This document shows, piece by piece, positions 25,064 through 38,400 of a stretch of 64,000 bases of DNA. This DNA is from Comamonadaceae bacterium (GTDB taxonomy: Bacteria; Pseudomonadota; Gammaproteobacteria; Burkholderiales; Burkholderiaceae_C). Positions within the stretch are counted from its first letter, which is position 1. Each line of letters starts with the position of its first letter. The position numbers and the translations under genes were made by a program. The stretch spans positions 1 to 64,000 of the forward strand of contig JAIYAR010000013.1 of the NCBI GenBank assembly GCA_027488985.1, in the 5' to 3' direction. The notes under the pieces were generated by a model. The model was not told the origin of the DNA and made no database searches. It was given only the letters and a program-made list of their open reading frames with translations.

Positions 25064-27108
25064 ACAAACTCCACGATGGCTTGGTCCACGCTCAGGCTCT
25101 CACCTTTGGCGGCCAGCACCTTGCCGACCACACCATCGGCGGCAGCAAACAGCACGTTTTCCATCTTCATGGCTTCGATCACGGCCACACGCTCACCGGC
25201 CTGCACCTTCTGGCCGGGCACCACCGCCACATCCACCAGCAAGCCGGGCATGGGTGAGAGCACGTAGCGGCTCATGTCGGGCGGTGCCTTGTGCGGCATC
25301 AGCTTGTGCAGTTCGGCCATACGGGGGGACATGACGAGCGCATCGATGCGGGTGCCGTTGTGCTGCACGCGCAGAGCCAGCGGGTTCTTGGGGGTGCCGC
25401 GCTCAATTTGAGCAGTGAAGGCCTTGCCATTGACCGTGCCAGTGATGGCAATGTCGTTCAGGCGGGATTTGCTACGAATAACATAGCTGCTCGCGCCCAC
25501 TCTTACTTGGGCAGAGCCGGTTTCACCTTCAAACTCATCCACATGCACTGCGGTGTAGCTGTTGTTGCCCGCAGCATCCAGCGTCACCACCACATAGTCT
25601 TTGCCCGCATCCACGGCATAGCCCGGCAACTGGCCGGACATGCCCGCTGCACGCTCGCGCGACTTGCGGCGCACAAAGGCGGCTAGCGCGGTGAGGAAGG
25701 CTGCGTCGTCATGCGGCACGTCTTCGGCAAAGAAGCCTTTACCGTAGTTCTCGGCGATGAAGCCGGTGTTGAAATCGCCGCTCACAAACTTGGGATGAGC
25801 CAGCAACGCGGCTTGGAACGGAATGTTGCTCGACACGCCGCGAATCACAAAGCCGTTAAGAGCCTCGCGCATCTTGGCAATCGCGTCATTGCGGTCCTTG
25901 CCGTGCACGATGAGCTTGGCAATCATAGAGTCGTAGAACATTGGAATCTCGCCGCCGTCCTGCACGCCGGTGTCCACGCGCACGCCTTGCAAGTGCTCGG
26001 TGTCGCCCTGCCACATGGTCTGCTCAGGCGGCGCAAAACGCACCAGGCGACCAGTAGATGGCAGGAAGTTGCGGAACGGGTCTTCGGCGTTGATGCGGCA
26101 CTCAATGGCCCAGCCGTCGCGCTTCACGTCGGCCTGCGTCAGCGGCAGCTTCTCGCCCGCGGCCACCCGGATCATCAGTTCCACCAAATCCAGGCCGGTG
26201 ATGCACTCGGTCACCGGGTGCTCCACCTGCAGGCGAGTGTTCATTTCGAGGAAGTAAAAATCCTGGTCCTTGCCGACCACAAACTCCACCGTGCCCGCGC
26301 TCTGGTACTTCACGGCCTTGGCCAGTTGCACCGCCTGCTCGCCCATGGCTTTGCGGGTGGCGTCGCTGATGAAGGGGCTTGGCGCCTCTTCAATCACCTT
26401 TTGGTGGCGGCGCTGGATGGAACACTCGCGCTCGTTCAAATAAATCACGTTGCCATGGCTGTCGCCCAGCACTTGGATCTCGATGTGGCGCGGCTCCTGC
26501 ACAAACTTCTCGATGAAGATGCGGTCATCGCCAAAGCTGTTGCGGGCTTCGTTCTGGCAGCTGGAGAAACCTTCAAAGGCTTCCTTATCGTTGAAAGCTA
26601 CGCGCAGGCCCTTGCCGCCGCCGCCCGCAGACGCTTTGATCATCACGGGGTAGCCGATGCCCTTGGCAATTTCCACCGCCTGCTCGGGGCCACTGATCGC
26701 GTCGTTGTAGCCCGGGATAGTGTTGACCTTGGCCTCGTTGGCCAGTTTCTTGGAGGCAATCTTGTCGCCCATGGCGGCAATGGAGTGCGCCTTAGGGCCG
26801 ATGAAGGCAATGCCTTCGTCTTCGCAGCGCTTGGCAAAAGCTTCGTTCTCACTCAAGAAGCCGTAGCCGGGGTGCACGGCTTGTGCGCCGGTTTGTTTGC
26901 AGGCGGCAATGATTTTCTCGGCTTGCAAATAGCTCTCGCGGCTGGGTGCGGGGCCGATGTTGATGGCCTCATCCGCCAGCGCCACGTGGCGGGCTTCCTT
27001 GTCGGCATCGGAGTAGACGGCAACCGTTTGGATGCCCATTTTCTTGGCGGTAGCAATCACGCGGCAGGCGATTTCGCCACGGTTGGCGATCAGGATTTTG
27101 GTGAACAT
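25060..27108 (-). CDS. pccA: Propionyl-CoA carboxylase alpha subunit
   Basis: Biotin carboxylase plus biotin carrier of propionyl-CoA carboxylase. 682 residues: biotin carboxylase N domain ([17 protein letters not shown]), ATP-grasp with [11 protein letters not shown] (about 160), HPVTECITG, and a C-terminal biotinyl domain with AMKMEN (Lys about 650) near [11 protein letters not shown]. Length fits an acyl-CoA carboxylase alpha rather than pyruvate carboxylase. It is downstream of pccB with 30 bases between. Confidence 0.93.
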   Translation of the reverse strand: MFTKILIANRGEIACRVIATAKKMGIQTVAVYSDADKEARHVALADEAINIGPAPSRESYLQAEKIIAACKQTGAQAVHPGYGFLSENEAFAKRCEDEGIAFIGPKAHSIAAMGDKIASKKLANEAKVNTIPGYNDAISGPEQAVEIAKGIGYPVMIKASAGGGGKGLRVAFNDKEAFEGFSSCQNEARNSFGDDRIFIEKFVQEPRHIEIQVLGDSHGNVIYLNERECSIQRRHQKVIEEAPSPFISDATRKAMGEQAVQLAKAVKYQSAGTVEFVVGKDQDFYFLEMNTRLQVEHPVTECITGLDLVELMIRVAAGEKLPLTQADVKRDGWAIECRINAEDPFRNFLPSTGRLVRFAPPEQTMWQGDTEHLQGVRVDTGVQDGGEIPMFYDSMIAKLIVHGKDRNDAIAKMREALNGFVIRGVSSNIPFQAALLAHPKFVSGDFNTGFIAENYGKGFFAEDVPHDDAAFLTALAAFVRRKSRERAAGMSGQLPGYAVDAGKDYVVVTLDAAGNNSYTAVHVDEFEGETGSAQVRVGASSYVIRSKSRLNDIAITGTVNGKAFTAQIERGTPKNPLALRVQHNGTRIDALVMSPRMAELHKLMPHKAPPDMSRYVLSPMPGLLVDVAVVPGQKVQAGERVAVIEAMKMENVLFAAADGVVGKVLAAKGESLSVDQAIVEFV

Positions 27109-27138
27109 GGTGCTTGTCCTTTTCTTGTTCTTCGGCGA

Positions 27139-28671
<1,533 letters not shown>

Positions 28672-28708
28672 GCTTGTCTTCCTTCAGGTCAGAAAATGGG
28701 TTGTTATT

Positions 28709-28736
28709 TGCTATCTATTTAGGAGCTGCTTGCGCT
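28709..28736 (+). repeat. Dispersed motif copy B at the meaB stop
   Basis: Core GGAGCTGCTTGCGCT (28722-28736) after CTATcTATTTA, matching the order of copy A. It overlaps the 3' end of meaB, so the last codons and the TAG stop of MeaB (stop at 28717-28715) lie inside the repeat. Confidence 0.6.
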
Positions 28737-29736
28737 GTGAATTCAAGCACTGAGAGCAGATTTCGTGCTGCAGTGCTGGCGGCCAACTGGCCTGCCTGCA
28801 CCGCCGCGGTGAGCTGGGGCAGCTGCTCACGCACCGCCGGGTTTTGCTTGAATGCCTGCTTCAGGCCTGCGTCAATCCGCTCCCACATCCATGCTAGCGA
28901 CTGGTTCTGGCGACGTTGGCTGAACAGTCCGTTGGCGGTTTGCAGGGTCTTGAATTCACACACTGCTTTCCAGAAGGTGTCCACGCCCTGCCCTAGCAAC
29001 GCACTGAGTGAAATCACTTTGGGGGCCCAGTGCTTGTCGCTGTGCGGGTCATTCGGGTTGCCGTGCATGCCCAGCAAGCGCAAGCTGGAGGTGATCTGCG
29101 CTTGCGCGCGGGTGGCGGCATCGGCGTCAATGTCGGCCTTGTTGATGATCACCAGATCGGCCAGTTCCATCACCCCTTTTTTGATGGCCTGCAGGTCGTC
29201 GCCGGCGTTGGGCAACTGCATCAGCACGAACATGTCGGTCATACCCTGTACCGCTGTCTCGCTCTGGCCCACGCCCACGGTTTCGACGATCACGATGTCG
29301 TAACCCGCCGCCTCGCAAACCAACATGGCCTCGCGCGTTTTCTCGGCCACACCCCCCAGCGTGCCGCTGGACGGGCTTGGGCGGATGAAGGCTTTCTCGT
29401 GCATGGACAAATGTTCCATGCGCGTCTTGTCACCTAGGATGGAGCCGCCGGACACCGAGCTGGAAGGGTCGATCGTCAGCACCGCCACGCGGTGACCTTG
29501 GCCAATCAGGTACAGGCCCAGCGCTTCGATGAACGTGCTCTTACCCACACCAGGCACGCCGCTAATGCCCAGCCGGAACGACTTGCCGGTGTGCGGCAAG
29601 AGCGCGGTGAGCAGCGCATCGCCCTGCGCACGGTGGTCCACGCGGGTGGATTCCAGCAGGGTGATGGCTTTAGCGATAGCGCGGCGCTGCAGCAGGGACT
29701 CGCCCCCCAGCAGACCGGCCTGCACGGCTTCAGGGG

Positions 29737-29740
<4 letters not shown>
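28715..29740 (-). CDS. meaB: Methylmalonyl-CoA mutase GTPase chaperone
   Basis: G3E-family GTPase (MeaB/ArgK) that protects and reactivates the B12 mutase. 341 residues starting at GTG 29740, which overlaps the mutase stop (GTGA). Walker [16 protein letters not shown] (about residue 60), [10 protein letters not shown] switch segment, and NKADID base-recognition. It sits between mutase and pccB; the C-terminal residues AQAAPK are encoded by the dispersed repeat. Confidence 0.93.
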
Positions 29741-31908
<2,168 letters not shown>

Positions 31909-32032
31909 GGCGGGGTCGCAATCTATGGGTTACCGCTGGCAGGATCAGCGCGGCAAGTTTACATTATTCATAATTATTGATTCAGAATATTGGTTGCAGC
32001 TTACAATCCACCCACTTTTTGAGCCCCACCGC

Positions 32033-32713
32033 ATGTCCGCCTTGATGTCTGATGCCCGCCCCGCTGTATCGCTGGCCCCCCGCCCTCTGTATGAGGAAGT
32101 GGCCGAGCTGCTGCGCCAGCGCATCTTCAAGCGCGAGTTGGAGCCCGGCAGCTGGATTGACGAACTGAAAATTGCCGAAGAGTTCGGCATCAGCCGCACC
32201 CCCCTGCGCGAGGCCCTGAAAGTGCTGGCCGCCGAAGGCCTGGTGACCATGAAGGTGCGCCGTGGCGCCTATGTGACCGAGGTGTCGCAACAAGACCTGG
32301 CCGATGTGTACCACCTGCTGAGCTTGCTGGAGAGCGACGCGGCCGGCGTTGTGGCCACCAAGGCCACCGACGCGGAAATCAAGGAACTGCTGGCATTGCA
32401 CAAAGCACTGGAGGCAGCGGCCAAACCCGGCAAAGACAAGGCTGCCACCACCGACCAATTTTTCGCGGTGAATGAGAAGTTCCACATGCGCCTGCTGGAG
32501 ATTGCCAACAACCGCTGGCGCGACCAGATGGTGGCCGACCTGCGCAAGGTCATGAAGCTCAACCGTCACAACTCCCTGCTCAAAACCGGACGCATTGAAG
32601 AATCCCTGGCCGAGCACCGCGCCATCATGGACGCCCTGGCTGCCCGCGACCCTGCGCTCACCGCGCAGCGCATGGCCGAACACTTTGCCAACGGGCTGAC
32701 CGCAGCCGAATAA
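32033..32713 (+). CDS. GntR/FadR-type regulator of the propionate operon
   Basis: 226 residues from ATG 32033 (ATG 32045 alternative). N-terminal winged helix (LYEEVAELLRQRIFKREL to GLVTMKVRRGAYVTEV, helix-turn-helix FGISRTPLREALKVL) and a C-terminal FCD all-helical effector domain with metal/ligand-type His and Asp (VNEKFHMRLLE, EHRAIMDALAARD). Divergent from the mutase gene; the short palindrome ATAATTAT (31970-31977) lies in the AT-rich gap and could be its operator. Ligand probably a pathway acyl-CoA or acid; not proven. It ends one base before the LysR gene on the other strand. Confidence 0.85.
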   Translation: MSALMSDARPAVSLAPRPLYEEVAELLRQRIFKRELEPGSWIDELKIAEEFGISRTPLREALKVLAAEGLVTMKVRRGAYVTEVSQQDLADVYHLLSLLESDAAGVVATKATDAEIKELLALHKALEAAAKPGKDKAATTDQFFAVNEKFHMRLLEIANNRWRDQMVADLRKVMKLNRHNSLLKTGRIEESLAEHRAIMDALAARDPALTAQRMAEHFANGLTAAE

Positions 32714-33637
32714 TCAGCGGCCCGACGGGGCCTGCAGCATGGCGGTGACCTGCTCAATCACATGCTGCGCTGTGGGAGACGGCGTGCGGCCCCTGAGCAT
32801 CACCAGCCCCAAATCGCTGTAGGCCGGCGGGAAGCCCGGTGTCTCAAGTTGCACCAGATACCCTTCGTTCATTTCAGCAGCCACAGCCGTCACAGGTGCA
32901 ATCAGCACGCTGTCGGTGGCAAGTGCCACGTGTTTGAGGGTGCGTACATCGTCACACTCCAGAGCAATCGGCAAGGCGTCTGCACTGCTCTGCCCCATCA
33001 GCTGGACCAGCAGGGTCTGCATGGCCGCAGGCACCCGCACGGTCGCAATGCCGTGCAACACCATGGCCTCCAGCAATGCCTTGGGCTTGAGGGGGCCTGC
33101 CTTTAGCAATGGATGTCCCGCGCGCACAAACAGGCCTGCCGGCAGTTGCACCAGTTGCGTTACCTCCAAGTCCGGCGTACGAGGGATGTCGCGCGTATCT
33201 GCCAGAAAGAACTCCAGCTCCTCTGCGCGCAAGCGGCTGAGCAGCAGCTCCCAGTTGCCCACACTCGCGCGGATCTGGACACCGGGGTGGGACTGCCGCA
33301 CCTGCACCAGCAACGGTGCCAGCACCGTGGCGGCGGGGAACGGCCCGACGCCAAACGCCGTATTTCCCAAGGTGCGGTCCCGGTACAGGTTCACATCCCG
33401 CAGCAGGCAGCGGCTCTCAAACACCAGCCGGCGCGCCCGCTCCAATACGAACTCGCCTGCCGGTGTGGGCTTCACCTCCAAGGTGCCACGGTCAAACAGG
33501 CGCAGATTCAGCGCGGCCTCCGCGGTCTGAATGCTGCGACTGAGGGCCGGCTGGCTCAGGTGCAGATGCTCTGCGGCACGGGCGAAATTGCGCTTGTCGG
33601 CCAGGGCGACGATGTGCGTCAGGTGTTTGATATCCAT
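32714..33637 (-). CDS. LysR-type regulator
   Basis: 307 residues: N-terminal winged helix (residues 1-60, FARAAEHLHLSQPALSRSIQTAE) and a periplasmic-binding-like effector domain. It is divergent from the sterol-desaturase gene at 33753, so it may control it. Its stop meets that of the GntR gene with no gap. Two AATGCATT palindromes lie upstream. Ligand unknown. Confidence 0.88.
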   Translation of the reverse strand: MDIKHLTHIVALADKRNFARAAEHLHLSQPALSRSIQTAEAALNLRLFDRGTLEVKPTPAGEFVLERARRLVFESRCLLRDVNLYRDRTLGNTAFGVGPFPAATVLAPLLVQVRQSHPGVQIRASVGNWELLLSRLRAEELEFFLADTRDIPRTPDLEVTQLVQLPAGLFVRAGHPLLKAGPLKPKALLEAMVLHGIATVRVPAAMQTLLVQLMGQSSADALPIALECDDVRTLKHVALATDSVLIAPVTAVAAEMNEGYLVQLETPGFPPAYSDLGLVMLRGRTPSPTAQHVIEQVTAMLQAPSGR

Positions 33638-33649
33638 GGTGAGCCATCT

Positions 33650-33688
33650 AATGCATTTAACTCATTGAAATTAGCATTCAAATGCATT
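33650..33688. promoter_or_regulatory. Paired AATGCATT palindromes between divergent genes
   Basis: AATGCATT occurs at 33650-33657 and 33681-33688, 31 bases apart (about three helical turns), between the LysR gene and the hydroxylase gene. This is a plausible binding region for the LysR protein. Confidence 0.5.
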
Positions 33689-33752
33689 GGACGCAATCAA
33701 GCAGAACCCGAACAATGGGCACCAGGCATCAAAAAAACAGGAGACAAGGCCT

Positions 33753-34637
33753 ATGAACCCCCTACAGAACATTTTGTTGTTCGGCATTCTGCTGATCTTT
33801 GCGCTACTGGAGTGGCGCTCAGGGCGCTACAAAGATTTCGGCGCCACCCGCGATGACACCAAGCTCGAAGCCGCCATGCTGCTGGCGCTTTTGGCTTTAT
33901 TGCAACCCGGCATCTTTTTCATCACGGGCAAGTTGGGCGCGTGGCTCATGCCTGAGCAGCGCAACGCGTGGGCGCATTTGCCGGCGTGGGCGATGTTCGG
34001 CATTCTGCTGGTGGCCGACGATTTGACGCAGTACTGGTGGCACCGGCTTTCGCACACGCCGCTGCTCTGGCCGCTGCACCGCGCGCACCACACGGCACAC
34101 TACATGAGCATCCGCATCACCTACCGCAACAACTTTTTTTACTACGCCATGATGCCGGGCATCTGGATGTCGGGCATCCTGATCTATCTGGGTTTTGCCA
34201 ATGTGTACTTGGTATACGTGGTGCTCAAGCTCACCGTCATCATGGGGGCACACAGCGCGGTGCGCTGGGATGAGCCGTTTTACAAACACCGCTGGTTGCA
34301 CCCCGTGGCCTGGGTGCTGGAGCGCACCATCTCCACCCCGGCCACGCACTGGGCGCACCATGCGCTGACCAATGAAGACGGCATTGGCCACTACAAAGGC
34401 AACTTCGGCAATCTGCTGTTTGTGTGGGACCTGATCTTCGGCTCGGCCAAGATTACCCGCCAATACCCTGCCCGCGTCGGCCTGCAGGACGACCTGATTT
34501 ACGGCAAAGAGCGCTGGTTCACCGAGATGTTCTACCCCGTCATCCAATCCAAACGCGAACACTCGGCACTGGCACCCGGAGGACGGGCGAATGCGATAGG
34601 AGAGACGGACCCGACGCGAGTGCTCGCAAAGGGCTGA
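33753..34637 (+). CDS. Sterol desaturase / fatty acid hydroxylase family protein
   Basis: Membrane di-iron oxygenase family. ATG 33753 has AGGAGA nine bases upstream; the frame upstream is not family-like. 294 residues with about four membrane helices and the histidine box cluster: HRLSHT (about 97), HRAHHT (about 111), and THWAHHALTNEDG (about 200). The substrate (sterol, carotenoid or lipid) cannot be told. Divergent from the LysR gene. Confidence 0.85.
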   Translation: MNPLQNILLFGILLIFALLEWRSGRYKDFGATRDDTKLEAAMLLALLALLQPGIFFITGKLGAWLMPEQRNAWAHLPAWAMFGILLVADDLTQYWWHRLSHTPLLWPLHRAHHTAHYMSIRITYRNNFFYYAMMPGIWMSGILIYLGFANVYLVYVVLKLTVIMGAHSAVRWDEPFYKHRWLHPVAWVLERTISTPATHWAHHALTNEDGIGHYKGNFGNLLFVWDLIFGSAKITRQYPARVGLQDDLIYGKERWFTEMFYPVIQSKREHSALAPGGRANAIGETDPTRVLAKG

Positions 34638-34821
34638 AAACCGGGGGCGTCTTGAGCGCGAAGCCAACGGGGTTGTTCCGGCACACGTGGTTGAGCTTCT
34701 TGCTTGCCCCGCGGCTACCCACCCACACGCGCACCGCGCACCGGGGCTTATTCGGCTACCAGGGTATGGACTCGGGCGAGTTTTTCATTAGCGCGCTCGG
34801 GGCCACACCGGCATCGCTCCA
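34638..34821. other. Gap between convergent genes
   Basis: No gene or clear terminator is seen between the hydroxylase stop and the PPOX-type gene stop. Short ORFs here are GC-rich shadows. Confidence 0.5.
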
Positions 34822-35340
34822 TCAAGGAGCGGGGTGAAGCCTGGCTGCCGCAGCGAGTGCGTCCAAAGCCACCTCTTCGCGCATCTTGATGGTCGAGGGG
34901 GTGAGCTGGCGTTCTGACAGGCAGTTCAACCAAGCCTTGACCGGCGTCGCGCGGTAAAAGCGCTTTTGGCCCTCGCCCAGAAAATCCTGCAAATCCAGTG
35001 TCTCGTCCGGGTAGAGCAACCGGAAGGAACTTTCCGCCTCGTCTAAATCATCGACCACCACAACGGTGCACTGCAGATACAGACAACGCAGGTTGTTGGT
35101 CCCGCGCTTTCGGGTGGAGTCAAAGAGGGTGAGAAAGGCCCGGGGATTGTGTTCAAGGTTTTGCGAGTGCACCGCCTTGACCCAGGAGGACCAGTACAAG
35201 TTCAGGGCTTGGTCTCGCGCGGCCCAAACCGGGGTGTTCCAAGGCTGACCCTTGCTTTCGGTAGCCACATTGAAATACGGCGGGCCGTTCAACAACTGGA
35301 CGGCATGCGCGACCAGTTCCGTTTCAACAAATTCGGTCAC
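34822..35340 (-). CDS. PPOX-type FMN-binding protein
   Basis: 172 residues from GTG 35340, chosen because AAGGAGA lies seven bases upstream; an ATG at 35370 would add ten residues without a ribosome site. Split-barrel fold: HAVQLLNGPPYFNVAT, GQPWNTPVWAARDQ, LYWSSWVKAVHSQNLEHNPRAFL are typical of pyridoxamine-5'-phosphate-oxidase-like flavoproteins. Exact reaction unknown. It follows the thioesterase gene on the same strand. Confidence 0.75.
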   Translation of the reverse strand: MTEFVETELVAHAVQLLNGPPYFNVATESKGQPWNTPVWAARDQALNLYWSSWVKAVHSQNLEHNPRAFLTLFDSTRKRGTNNLRCLYLQCTVVVVDDLDEAESSFRLLYPDETLDLQDFLGEGQKRFYRATPVKAWLNCLSERQLTPSTIKMREEVALDALAAAARLHPAP

Positions 35341-35416
35341 AGTGGGCTCTCCTTCAACATTCGCCGGCATCTTACTTCGCACTGGTGTCGATGGTCTTTG
35401 GCCGGAGCCTCGCGAA

Positions 35417-36244
35417 CTATCCTCTCTTCCGCACAAACAGGCTTTGCGTCGCCCGCCCTATCAAGCCCTGCTCGTCGTAGAGCGACGACTCGGCCAGCCC
35501 GCCGCCGTGGCTCGACAAATGTGTGCGGGCATCCAGGCACACCCACTCGCCTATTGGTTTGCGCAGCAGGTTGATGGTGAGGTCGGAGTTCACAAACAGG
35601 TGGGTAGACAAATCCAGAATCGCGCTGATGCCGTTGCCCGAGTCGGCTGCCACCGCCACACGCTGGTACGGGCTTGGCGCCTGGCCCTGCACCAGCGGAT
35701 GGCTCATGCGGAACCACACCGCACTGGGCCCGGCAAACATGCGGCCCTGCGCGATACGCGTCTCGACCAGATCGGGGTAGCCCAACTCATGGTGCGCAAG
35801 CGGAAAGCGCTGCACGGGTGAAGCATCCGGCGCTTTGGGTGCCAGGGGCAAGGGGTGGCCGGGCAGGCCATCTGGCAGAACGACATCGTCCTCACGCTGA
35901 AACAGTGCGGTGGCACGGATCAGCTCTTTGCCATCGGCCAATGCCACTGCCGAAAAATGGCCCGCGTTCCTGCCGACATAGTCTTCCTGCACGCGTACCT
36001 CGATATCCGCAATCGGCAACGGGCGCAGCAGGTTAGCCGTCAAGCGGGCAAGGTGTTGCAGCCCATGCACTTGGGCCGCGGCCTCCAGTGCGTGGCTGAC
36101 CAGCGCAATCGGCGGGCCGGCATGTTGCTGCTGCGGGTGCCAAGGGCCGCGCGTGAGTTCGGAGGCGCGGTACAGGGATTCGCCCAGCGCGGTGTAAGCG
36201 GCGTTTGCGCCGGCAAGCGCGGCTTTGTGCAAGGTATCTGACAT
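35417..36244 (-). CDS. Acyl-CoA thioesterase, double hot-dog (TesB-like)
   Basis: 275 residues with two hot-dog units. The N-terminal half (PWHPQQQHAGPPIALVSHALE, AGPP loop) and the C-terminal half (STHLFVNSDLTINLLRKPIGEWVCLDA) match the thioesterase superfamily protein group that hydrolyses acyl-CoA. Active-site Asp (LDARTH) is in place. Divergent from the outer-membrane gene. Substrate unknown. Confidence 0.8.
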   Translation of the reverse strand: MSDTLHKAALAGANAAYTALGESLYRASELTRGPWHPQQQHAGPPIALVSHALEAAAQVHGLQHLARLTANLLRPLPIADIEVRVQEDYVGRNAGHFSAVALADGKELIRATALFQREDDVVLPDGLPGHPLPLAPKAPDASPVQRFPLAHHELGYPDLVETRIAQGRMFAGPSAVWFRMSHPLVQGQAPSPYQRVAVAADSGNGISAILDLSTHLFVNSDLTINLLRKPIGEWVCLDARTHLSSHGGGLAESSLYDEQGLIGRATQSLFVRKRG

Positions 36245-36250
36245 GAATTT

Positions 36251-36284
36251 TTGCTCCTCTTTTGATAGCTAATCGCGCATATTC
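36251..36284 (+). repeat. Dispersed motif copy C
   Basis: Core ATAGCTAATCGCGCA (36265-36279), preceded by a T-rich stretch, upstream of the thioesterase start and before the outer-membrane gene. Confidence 0.55.
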
Positions 36285-36496
36285 TGAATGCGCCAGATGC
36301 CACTTTGGCTTACAGGCCATTGGCGTCAGGATGACATGGTGCAACAGCACGAGGCAGAGGCCTGTCACTCGGGTGTCGATTCCAGGAAGTGTTCTGCCTA
36401 GGCGCGCTTGCGTACAGATGGCAAGACACAAGGCGCCCACAGTGGGGCTGCCTCCCGGAGTGATCCGGCTCATTTCTTATTCAAAGGCTGCTCACC

Positions 36497-37132
36497 ATGC
36501 ACTCCATCTGCCCTACCGGCTTTCCCCGCATTCAGCGCACCCGCAGCGCGACTTTGGCGGGACTCGCACTCTGCCTTGCCACACCTTTTGCCCTGGCTCC
36601 CGCCTCAGCCCAGATGGCTCCCGCCCCGGGCTACACCTACAGCCCCGGTTATGTGGACATCAGCGTGGGCTCGTCCGACTACTCCAAGCCGAGCAATGGG
36701 TTCGGTATCTTCAACAGTGACCAGCGTGCCACCGCCTACAGCATCAGCATGGGTAACTATCTGTTCAGCCCCAACTGGGGTCTGGAGGCCGGCTACACCG
36801 ATTTCGGCTCGGTCAACCGCGCCGGCGGCCGCACTACCTCTGATGCCATCAATCTCAGCCTGATCGGCCGCATGCCGCTCAACCCCGCATGGAACCTGCT
36901 GGGCAAACTGGGCACCACCTACGGCCGCACCGACGTCTCCAGCGCCCCTACCTCAGGTGTGATGGCCGGCAATGAACGCGAATTCGGCCTGAGTTATGGC
37001 CTGGGCGTGGAGCTGCAGCTGGCAGCCCAATGGTCCGGGGTGTTGATGTATGAGGAACACACCATGAAGTTCCCGGGCGGCAGTACCGACCGCATCAGCG
37101 CCACCAAGCTCGGCTTGCGCTACCACTACTGA
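36497..37132 (+). CDS. OmpA-like outer-membrane beta-barrel protein
   Basis: 211 residues. Signal peptide through LAGLALCLATPFALAPASA with AxA cleavage near residue 39, then alternating strands typical of an eight-stranded barrel (YTYSPGYVDISVGSSDY, AYSISMGNYLF, WGLEAGYTDFG, AINLSLIGRMPL, LLGKLGTTYG, YGLGVELQLA, GVLMYEEHTMKF) ending with aromatic LRYHY, the normal C-terminal sorting signal. No peptidoglycan-binding domain. First of three genes oriented the same way with BON and GSP17M-like proteins. Confidence 0.8.
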   Translation: MHSICPTGFPRIQRTRSATLAGLALCLATPFALAPASAQMAPAPGYTYSPGYVDISVGSSDYSKPSNGFGIFNSDQRATAYSISMGNYLFSPNWGLEAGYTDFGSVNRAGGRTTSDAINLSLIGRMPLNPAWNLLGKLGTTYGRTDVSSAPTSGVMAGNEREFGLSYGLGVELQLAAQWSGVLMYEEHTMKFPGGSTDRISATKLGLRYHY

Positions 37133-37176
37133 ACCCGCACCACGTTCATCCCCCACCCACCACCAAAGGAAAACTC

Positions 37177-37830
37177 ATGAAATCTGATCTCCAACTCCAA
37201 CAAGACGTCTTGGCTGAACTGAAATGGGAACCGTCTGTGCACGCTGAGAACATCGGCGTGGAGGCCAAAGACGGCGTCATTACCCTGGCCGGCCATGTAA
37301 TGACCTACCAGGAGAAGTACCACGCCGAGAAGGCCGCACGCCGGGTAGTGGGTGTGCGCGCTCTGGCGGTGGAAATTGATGTGAAGCTCGCGTCCAGCGG
37401 CATCCGCAATGACAGCGACATTGCCAATTCCGCCAAGAACGCGCTGCAGTGGATGTCCACCCCATTGGGCAACAAGGTGAACGTGACCGTCGAAAAGGGA
37501 TGGATCACCCTGACCGGTCAAACTGAATGGCAGTTCCAGAAGCTGGCAGCTGCCGTGGCCGTGCGCTACCTGATGGGCGTAAATGGCGTCTCCAACCAGA
37601 TCATTCTGCAGCCCGGCACCAAACTCAGCGCCGCCAAGGCCGACATCGAAGCTGCCCTCGTACGCCGTGCGCACACCGATGCCGGAAAAATCAATGTCGA
37701 CATTGACGGCAGCTCTCTCACACTCACAGGCCAGGTGAGCAACTGGACCGAGCGCGACACCGCCAAAGAAGCTGCCTGGAGCACGCCCGGCGTGACCAGC
37801 GTGGTCGACAAGATGACCATGACCTTCTGA
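37177..37830 (+). CDS. Triple-BON domain protein
   Basis: 217 residues with three BON units in a row (about residues 8-75, 80-150 and 155-217), each with the pattern GVITLAGHV, GWITLTGQT or SLTLTGQVSNW and a following basic helix. BON domains bind phospholipid or other surfaces. Unlike OsmY it has no signal peptide, so it is probably cytoplasmic. Preceded by an AAAGGAAA site. Confidence 0.85.
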   Translation: MKSDLQLQQDVLAELKWEPSVHAENIGVEAKDGVITLAGHVMTYQEKYHAEKAARRVVGVRALAVEIDVKLASSGIRNDSDIANSAKNALQWMSTPLGNKVNVTVEKGWITLTGQTEWQFQKLAAAVAVRYLMGVNGVSNQIILQPGTKLSAAKADIEAALVRRAHTDAGKINVDIDGSSLTLTGQVSNWTERDTAKEAAWSTPGVTSVVDKMTMTF

Positions 37831-37839
37831 AGGCACGCC

Positions 37840-38361
37840 ATGCAAGCCCATATCAACGCTTCGGTGTCCATCTGCAACTCCCACCAAGAGGCAGAAGCCG
37901 CCATCCAGACGCTCAAGAAGTTCGGCTTTGACGTGAGAAAACTCTCGCTCATCGGCAAGGGGTACCACAGCGAAGAACACCCGGTGGGCTTCTACAGCAC
38001 CGGCGACAAGATTCGCGCATGGGGCAGCACCGGCGCCTTCTGGGGCAGCATGTGGGGCATCCTGATGGCACCCGCAGTGTTTTTGCTGCCGCCACTGGGC
38101 ATGGTGACCATGGCCGGGCCGATTGTGTCGGTCGTGATCAGCGCACTCGAAGGTGCGGTGCTTGTGGGCGGGCTATCCGCCGTGGGTGCGGCCCTGAGCC
38201 AGATGGGCGTTCCCAAGGATCAGGTCATCCTGTACGAGACGGCTCTCAAAGCCGACAAGTATGTGCTCATGGTGCACGGCAGCGACGACGAGGTGGCACG
38301 GGCCAAGTCCATCCTGGCGGGTACCCAACCCATGGAAGTGGCCGAAACGCTACTGAATTAG
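37840..38361 (+). CDS. General-stress (GSP17M/YflT-like) protein with hydrophobic core
   Basis: 173 residues starting nine bases after the BON gene. N-terminal domain resembles general stress protein 17M (SICNSHQEAEAAIQTLKKFG), then a Gly-rich hydrophobic middle (STGAFWGSMWGILMAPAVFL, LEGAVLVGGLSAVGAALSQMG) that may insert in a membrane, and a charged C-terminal part (ALKADKYVLMVHGSDDE). Function unknown; probably osmotic or general stress. The last codons lie in dispersed repeat copy D. Confidence 0.75.
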   Translation: MQAHINASVSICNSHQEAEAAIQTLKKFGFDVRKLSLIGKGYHSEEHPVGFYSTGDKIRAWGSTGAFWGSMWGILMAPAVFLLPPLGMVTMAGPIVSVVISALEGAVLVGGLSAVGAALSQMGVPKDQVILYETALKADKYVLMVHGSDDEVARAKSILAGTQPMEVAETLLN

Positions 38362-38380
38362 TAGCAGCTCGCGCATAGAG
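38349..38380 (+). repeat. Dispersed motif copy D
   Basis: GCTACT-gaatt-AGTAGC (38349-38365) followed by AGCTCGCGCA (core GTAGCAGCTCGCGCA, 38361-38375). It overlaps the stop codon of the preceding gene. Confidence 0.6.
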
Positions 38381-38400
38381 GACGGGCGCTGCAGATCACT

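Noticed and set aside
34704..34889. Short plus-strand ORF after the hydroxylase gene
   Set aside because: Low-complexity Pro/Arg-rich frame with no ribosome site, partly antisense to the PPOX-type gene.
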